Source: Musa acuminata AAA Group (Eukaryota > Streptophyta > Magnoliopsida > Zingiberales > Musaceae). Taken from it: a stretch of 64,000 bases of DNA. Shown one piece after another: positions 58,268 through 64,000 of the stretch. The notes beneath the pieces are model-generated. The model worked only from the letters and a program-made list of their open reading frames with translations, made no database searches and was not told the origin of the DNA. The stretch covers positions 11,948,501 through 12,012,500 of the forward strand of contig NC_088340.1 in the NCBI RefSeq assembly GCF_036884655.1. The letters are read 5' to 3'. The position numbers and the translations under genes were made by a program. Each line of letters starts with the position of its first letter. Positions within the stretch are counted from its first letter, which is position 1.

Positions 58268-59558
58268 TGTTGAATCTTAGATTTTGATGATGAAACCAAT
58301 TGATAGTGTTTATCTGATCTACGTTTTGAGTGATGCAGTAAGCTTCGATCAGGGAGAGACAATTAAGGCAGGAAGAATCATATTGAGCTAGAGTGAAACA
58401 TATCAGAAGATTGGACGTCGAGCTAGAGGATCGATCGACATATCGACAGAAGACTTTGGGCCATGGGTTCAGGCATCGAGCCAAGAAGAGTGAAAATTGT
58501 GCCAAGGAAATTGGAGTTGCGGAGGTCAACTGGTCGACTAGGCAATAAGCCACAAGAGAGGATGATACGTTGAAGAATCAAATGAAGCGTCGATGAACTA
58601 ATGACATTCCAAACAACACTTGATTCAATCCTTATAATAATTGTCTAGATCGAAATAGGTTTTAAGCATAATTGGGTTAGATTTGGCCCAACTCATTTAG
58701 GGGCCAATTGGGCCTAAGTTTGGGTTATGTTGGGCCAAGTGAAAGGTTCAAATAGTGACCCAACAGGTGGCATCATTAGTGGCTCAATCAACGAGGCATA
58801 GTCTCTAAGATTGTGTTAGATGGTGGTGCCACCAGACTGGGTGATGGTACCATCCAATGTCAGGCGATGGTATTGCTAGTCTAGGTGATGGTACTACCCA
58901 GACATAGTCTTCTAGGTGGTACCGCCTAGTGTCAGTGCTATAAGTGATGGTACCACCCAGCACAGACGATGGTACTGCTAGTACCCGGAGGACTCGGGAT
59001 GAGATATTTTTAGGCTCCAAGTTTGAATCCACTTGAGGCCTATAAATACTCCTCTTATCCCTGGTTAACATACACAAGCATAGAGAGATTAAAAGTAGAA
59101 AAACGCTATAGCAATTACTTAAGAAATTTCTTCCTCAAGTTCTAAGTTTAGAATTCTGTTTAGGGAGGAGTGAATGATTATAAAAGGTTATCTCCTAAAC
59201 CTGTGAAAAGGAGAAAAGGGGTGTAAGAAGGTGGTTGGTCTTCGCCTATTGAAGGAAGATCATTAGTGGATGCCGGTGGCCTCGACGGAAGAGAAATCGG
59301 GAGTGGATGTAAGTCACAACAACCGAACCACTATAAAACTTAGTTTGCATTTACTTTAAGCTCTTTAGTTTCATTGCAAACTATCTTACTTGCTTCACCT
59401 TCTCATTACACTCTTCCATATGCTTTTAAGTTGAACTCACATTTTCGATATCGGTTTTCATCGAATATATGAAAGATTTTCAAAACCGATGTTTTTATCC
59501 GCTGCACTAATTTGCCGCCCCCCCCCCCCCCCCTCTTAATGCCGACTTAATCCTAACA
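58268..59558 (+). mobile_element. I 5' LTR
   Basis: 1291 bp, TGTTGAATCTTAGATTTTG...CCTAACA. Palindromes at about 58760-58985, TATAAATA at 59041-59048, and GCACTAA/TTAATGC arms with a long C loop (59504-59542). Confidence 0.9.
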
Positions 59559-59573
59559 GTTGGTATCAAAGCC
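59559..59573 (+). other. I primer binding site
   Basis: GTTGGTATCAAAGCC, the same variant as G. Confidence 0.88.
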
Positions 59574-59608
59574 ACATTATTTCTTATTTTGTTTAACACC
59601 TAAGAGAG

Positions 59609-60540
59609 ATGACTCTTTTCGACTTTCAAAAGAGCTTTTCTATCATTCATCTTCCTATGTTCAATGGGTTGGACTACACATTTTGGAAAACTCGAATGAG
59701 AGTTTTCTTGATTTCTATAGATTTCAATATTTAAAATATCATTGAAAATAGATTTCAAAGGTCTTCTCTTCGAATGAACGATTGGAATGATTTGGAGAAG
59801 AAGACTTTTTCGTTAAATGCTAGAGCTATAAATGCTTTATTTTACGCCTTAGACAAAACTGAATTCAATCGGGTTTTTACTTGTGAAATGGCTTTTGACA
59901 TTTGGCACACACTCGAAATCACACACGAAGGACTAGTAGAGTTAAAGACTCTAAAATAAATATTTTGATGCGTGATTTTGAATTATTTCATATGGAACCA
60001 AGCAAGACTATTGGTGACATATATACCTGTTTTACGGATGTTGTCAATAGTCTAAAAGCTCTTGGTAAAAGTTTTTTGAATCTTAAACTTATGAATAAAG
60101 TTTTACGATCACTTTCTAAAAATTGAGATTCAAAAGTAACAGCAATACTAGAATCAAAGAACTTGAACAATTTTCTGATTGAAGAACTTATTGGGTCTTT
60201 GATGACCTATGAAATGACGTATAATACACATAAAGAACTCAAGAACAACCTTCCAAAGAACAAGATGGATTTGACACTTAGAACTCAAGATGACTACTCG
60301 AGTGAAAGCTCAAGTGATGATGACTTTGAACTTCTCATAATAAAACTTAAAAAGTACTTAAAACAAGAATCAAAAAGTAAAAATGAACTTAAAAAGAAGA
60401 AGCTGCCAAAGAGAAGAAAGTATTCAAGGTGGCTTCGGACGAATCAAGTTCATCCAAAGATAAAGAACAAACCAACAAAAGCGAGGAGGTAAACTATGCT
60501 TTAACGACTTTCGGCGACGAGATAATCAAAACCCCTATGC
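59609..60540 (+). pseudogene. gag: I gag, knuckle-less (broken)
   Basis: ATG at 59609 (MTLFDFQ). The FNGLDYTFWKTRMRVFLIS block is intact, then TAA near 59732. The frame from 59774 is open to about 59938, where a 1-bp loss in GTSRVKD shifts it (continuing 59902-60126). A TGA follows near 60124, then FLIEELIGSLMTYEM. YLKQESKSKNELKKKKLPKRRK (to about 60420) joins the capsid side to the post-knuckle block with no CCHC box, as in G. A last frameshift scrambles the tail. Confidence 0.85.
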
Positions 60541-60596
60541 TTTATTTTAAAATTACTTGATGTTTTTTCATGAGTTATTTTTAAATTAGTTAGTAA

Positions 60597-60668
<72 letters not shown>

Positions 60669-62600
60669 TGCTTCTTTTTCTAGCTATTTTGAAAAAATGA
60701 TCATGACAATTGCATGCTTTATGAGAATGGGACAAAATATTAGATTTAAATCTAATGCTTGTACACCTAATAAGATGAATCCTATGTATGTTTTTAAGAA
60801 GCAATAATGTGTATCTTGATGATTTCCGTATTGCTTTTTGATTTTAATTCAAGATTCTTTATGTTCAATGAAACCATGCTCGATGATTTAATGATGTAAT
60901 AATGTAATAATGATTTTCTTTTGTGATTTATGAATTATTGATCCTTGTTGTAATGAAATTTACTTTTTCGGTTTTAAATGATGATGCATATTTTTATTTA
61001 ACAAAGGCATGCTTGTATGAAATCAAAAGGGAATACATTTCTTGAAAATTTCTCAATCTCTATCTTATCGAGTTTTCATCTTAGAGATCCTTATTAATGA
61101 ATCTATTTATGTTATGAATTTTGTGAACTATGAAATTGAATTTGATTATTTAAATTTAATGGGTTTTATCAAAATCATAATCTTGATTTTTCAAGATTTA
61201 TAACTTGAAATCATTTATGAATCAAGATCTCTTATTATGTGTTCTTGTATCATCTTATTCAGATTTATCCAAATGAATCATGATTTTTCTTGTGAATTCT
61301 TGAATTTATAACATGAGATTTCTTATGAATCAAGATTGTTTAATATGATTCTTCTTTTTGAGTCATCCAAAAATAATCATAATTTTTCTCTTGATTTTTT
61401 TATATTCACAACTTGAAATTTGGTTCATGACTCTCTTGTATTCATGAAGTGTATATCTTATCATCAAAATTTTCTTGATATCTTCCATGTGATGACTTGA
61501 ATATTTACACTTTTATGTTATTCCCCTTTTTTTGCCTATGACAAAAGGGGAGAAAGAATTGCTAGTGTGCACATCTTAAGAAAAACATATTGCTAAGAAA
61601 GGCAAAACTTACAAGTTTTGCACATTAAGGGATATAGTTTTGCTAGCTTGGATAAATTAGTGTAAAACTTACTTGACATACTTTCAAACACTTGCGTTGT
61701 TGAATGATTCTCCTTTTTCTTGATGAAAAATTGAGAAAATAAATGATGAATGCTTAGTATCATGATCAAAATGTTAATTTAATGCATGAAGTGATAAATG
61801 CTTAAAAATTTATTGATTTAGTATCATGCCCAATGTGATAATGATGATGACTTGACATTTCTTACAAGAAAACTTTATAGGTTAAGATTTATTTTTTTCC
61901 ATATCATGATCTTGATTTCTCGATATTTGATACATAAGATTTTTCTATAAATTAAGATCTTGTTTTAGAACTCTCATATTTCTTTTTGTTATTTACTAAA
62001 AGAAAGATTTGTCAAAATAAATCATGTCCTTTAGTATTCATGACTTAATCATTCATGACATGATTTCTTTATATTTATGGCTTGTATGTCTTGTAATGAT
62101 TGAAATATTTTACAACGTTGTATTCTTCCCTTCTATTTGACAATGACAAAGGGGGAGATAAATTTGCTAGCTTATAAATTGTAAGGAGAAAAACTTGCTA
62201 GGAAGCAAAATTGCTAGCTTGCACTTCTCAAAAGAGAAGAAAGAACTTGCTATCTTGAATATTACCAAAAATTACTAGCTTGCAAGCTCTAAAATAATGT
62301 AAAAAATTGGTAGCTTGCATGTTCTAAAATGTTGTAAAACTTGCATATCTCAAATGCTTGATAGTTGCACTTCTCCTTTTTGTTGATGACAAAGGGGGAG
62401 AAGTTATGATTATGATCATACATGGAATGACGTATTGAAATTTTAATTATGCATGATTTTATGTTGCTTGGACTCATAATTAAATTTGCTTTGACTTGAA
62501 TTTAATTTGAATTCAATGTTCTATCAATATGGCATATTGATAGGGGGAGTTAAGGTTAACTCCGTCATCAATTGGTTGTTATCATCAAAAAGAGAGAGAT
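60541..62600 (+). other. I 3' noncoding region with polypurine hairpins
   Basis: About 2 kb, AT-rich, no pol or env motif in any frame. Its start (TTAAAATTACTTGATG) matches G at 48723. Boxes: CCCCTTTT...AAAAGGGG near 61525-61551, GACAAAGGGGGAGATAAA near 62145-62163, CTTCTCCTTTTTG...GGGGGAGAAG near 62370-62403, the GGGGGAGTTAAGGTTAACTCC hairpin at 62543-62563, and the decayed terminal PPT AAAAAGAGAGAGAT (62587-62600). Confidence 0.82.
60602..60666. repeat. (AT)n microsatellite
   Basis: About 65 bp of AT dinucleotides within the decayed gag tail of I. G has AAAAAATATAAAAAAATAT at the same place. Confidence 0.95.
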
Positions 62601-63852
62601 TATTGAATCTCATATTTTGATGATAAAACCAATTGATAGTGTTTATCTGATCTGCATTTTGAGTGATCCAGGAAGCTTCGATCAGGGAGAGACAATTAAG
62701 GCAGGAAGAATCATGTTGGGCTGGAGTGGAACATATCAGAAGATTAGACGTCGAGCCGGAGGATCGGTCGATGTATCGACAAAAGGCTTCAGGCCATAGG
62801 TTCAGGCATCGAGCTAAGAAGAGCGAAAATTGTGCTGAGGAAATTAGAGTTGCGGAGGTCAACTGGCCAATTGGGCAATAGGCCGTAAGAGAGGACGATG
62901 CATCGAAGAATCAAACAAAGCGTCGATGAACCAATGACATGTCGGACAACACTTGATTCAAGCCTTATAATAATTGTCTAGATCAAAGTAGGTTTTATGG
63001 GTTGGAATTGGGCCAACTCAATTAAAGGCCAATTGGGCCCAAGTTTGGGTTGTGTTGGGCCAAGTGAAAGGCCCAAATAGTGACCCAACAGGTGGCACCG
63101 TACGTGCTTAGTCTACGAGGCATAGCCTTCGAGATTGTGTCAAGTGGCGATATCGTCCAGTGTTAGGCTATGGTACTACCAATCTGGGCGATGGTACCAC
63201 CTAGACACAGTCTTCTAGGCGATGGTACCACTAAACTAAGCAGTGGTATCACCTAGTGTCAGTGCTATAGGCAGTGGTACCGCTAGTACCCAAAGGACAT
63301 GGGATGAGATATTTTAGGCTCCAAGTTTCCACATGAGGCCTATAAATATCTCTCTCATCCCTGGTTAACATACACAAGCACAAAGAGCTTAAAAGTGGGA
63401 AATCACTGTAGCAATCACTTGATAAATTCCTTCTTCTAGTTCTAAGTTTAGAATTCTGTTTAGGGAGGAGTGAGTACTTGTAAAATGTTGTCTCCTAAAC
63501 CTATAAAAAGGAGAAGAGAGGTGTAAGAAGGAAGTTGGTCTTCGCCTATTAAAGGAAAACCATTAGTGGATGCCGGTGGCCTCGACAGAAGAGGAATCAG
63601 GAGTGGATGTAGGTCACGACGACCGAACCACTGTAAAACTCGGTTTGCATTTACTTTAAGCCCTTTACTTTCATTGTAAATTACCTTACTTGCTTTACCT
63701 TCTCATTATACTCTTCCGTATGCTTTCAACTTAAACTCACATTTCTGATATCGGTTTTCATCGAACGTACGAAAGATTTTCAAAACTAACATTTTTATCC
63801 ACTACACTAATTCACAACCCCCCCCCCTCTTAGTGCCGACTCAATCCTAACA
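62601..63852 (+). mobile_element. I 3' LTR
   Basis: 1252 bp, starting TATTGAATCTC (TG to TA) and ending CCTAACA. Palindromes at about 63090-63290, TATAAATA at 63341-63348, and CACTAA/TTAGTG arms with a C loop near 63805-63836. AGGTG follows. Confidence 0.9.
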
Positions 63853-63857
63853 AGGTG

Positions 63858-64000
63858 CTCATTGGAGAATAAGTTCACTGATTGATCCGCTTACAAAATG
63901 TTAGATGGTTGATGATACCTTATTGTTAGATAATGATTCTATCATCTCAATGGTGTATTTGGTCCTTAGACATGAGACACCAAGGATGTCCTATATGAAT
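63858..64000 (+). mobile_element. J LTR, second part (runs off window)
   Basis: CTCATTGGAGAATAAGTTCAC continues the LTR interrupted at 58267, aligned with 25603-25745 and 30333-30475. The window ends inside it. Confidence 0.85.

Larger units (their letters stand above)
58268..63852 (+). mobile_element. Sirevirus I, gag-only element
   Basis: 5' LTR 58268-59558, PBS 59559-59573, gag 59609 to about 60540, AT-rich noncoding to 62600, 3' LTR 62601-63852. Perfect TSD AGGTG (58263-58267 and 63853-63857). No pol. It shares the PBS variant, gag structure and post-gag sequence with G. It is the only gag-only copy here not interrupted by another element. Confidence 0.92.

Noticed and set aside
60602..60666. 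Matrix attachment or origin-like AT element
   Set aside because: A simple dinucleotide run in a decayed gag tail explains it; nothing else supports a function.

Overview
This window is plant nuclear DNA made almost entirely of nested LTR retrotransposons. I found no host gene, tRNA, rRNA or CRISPR array. A flowering plant is indicated by Ty1-copia elements of the Sirevirus (SIRE/Maximus) type, a second long-LTR Ty1-copia family, a Ty3-gypsy chromovirus and a TRIM. Most PBSs read TGGTATCAGAGC, matching initiator tRNA-Met. A large monocot-like genome is plausible, but the species cannot be named from sequence alone.

Labels used here. Sirevirus copies: A, B, D, F, G, I and fragment M. Second Copia family (Angela/TAR/Tork-like, clade unresolved): E, H, J, K, N. 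Gypsy chromovirus: L. TRIM: T.

Layout. 1-1170 holds the left edges of a minus-strand H-like leader, a G-like LTR and the F 5' LTR. E (1171-26570, +) sits in the F LTR. A (2199-10785, +, TSD ACGAT) sits in the E 5' LTR. B (15042-23176, -, TSD GTGTC) sits in E pol, and T (21082-21567, -) sits in a B LTR. F resumes at 26571 and breaks off in gag near 29075. 29076-30552 is a scrap zone (M on -, N on +). H (-) covers 30551-31808 and 51863-54356, and is split by G (31809-51862, TSD ACAAT/ATAAT). G carries D (32255-41168, TSD CCAGC/CCAAC) in its 5' LTR and L (43036-48708, TSD CTCCT/CTCCC) in its gag. K (54357-57862) is a 5'-truncated pol plus 3' LTR. J (57863-64000) is an LTR split by I (58268-63852, TSD AGGTG).

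Order of events (inferred): G entered H and D entered G. The H-G-D block was duplicated, giving the left copy at 1-1170 plus 26571-29075. E then entered the left copy, A and B entered E, and T entered B.

How the parts relate. A and D have the full Sirevirus order gag-PR-IN-RT-RH but are broken by stops and frameshifts. B, G and I have only a gag, each lacking the CCHC zinc knuckle, followed by 2-3.5 kb of AT-rich noncoding DNA. They look like a non-autonomous lineage that would need pol from an A/D-type element. The strongest unexplained signal is in Sirevirus noncoding DNA: inverted repeats bracket the PPT/3' LTR boundary and change in a compensatory way between subfamilies. Similar inverted-repeat logic appears at internal polypurine boxes, in U3 (GGYGGT/ACCRCC arms) and at the LTR 3' end (GCACTAA/TTAGTGC around a C-tract).
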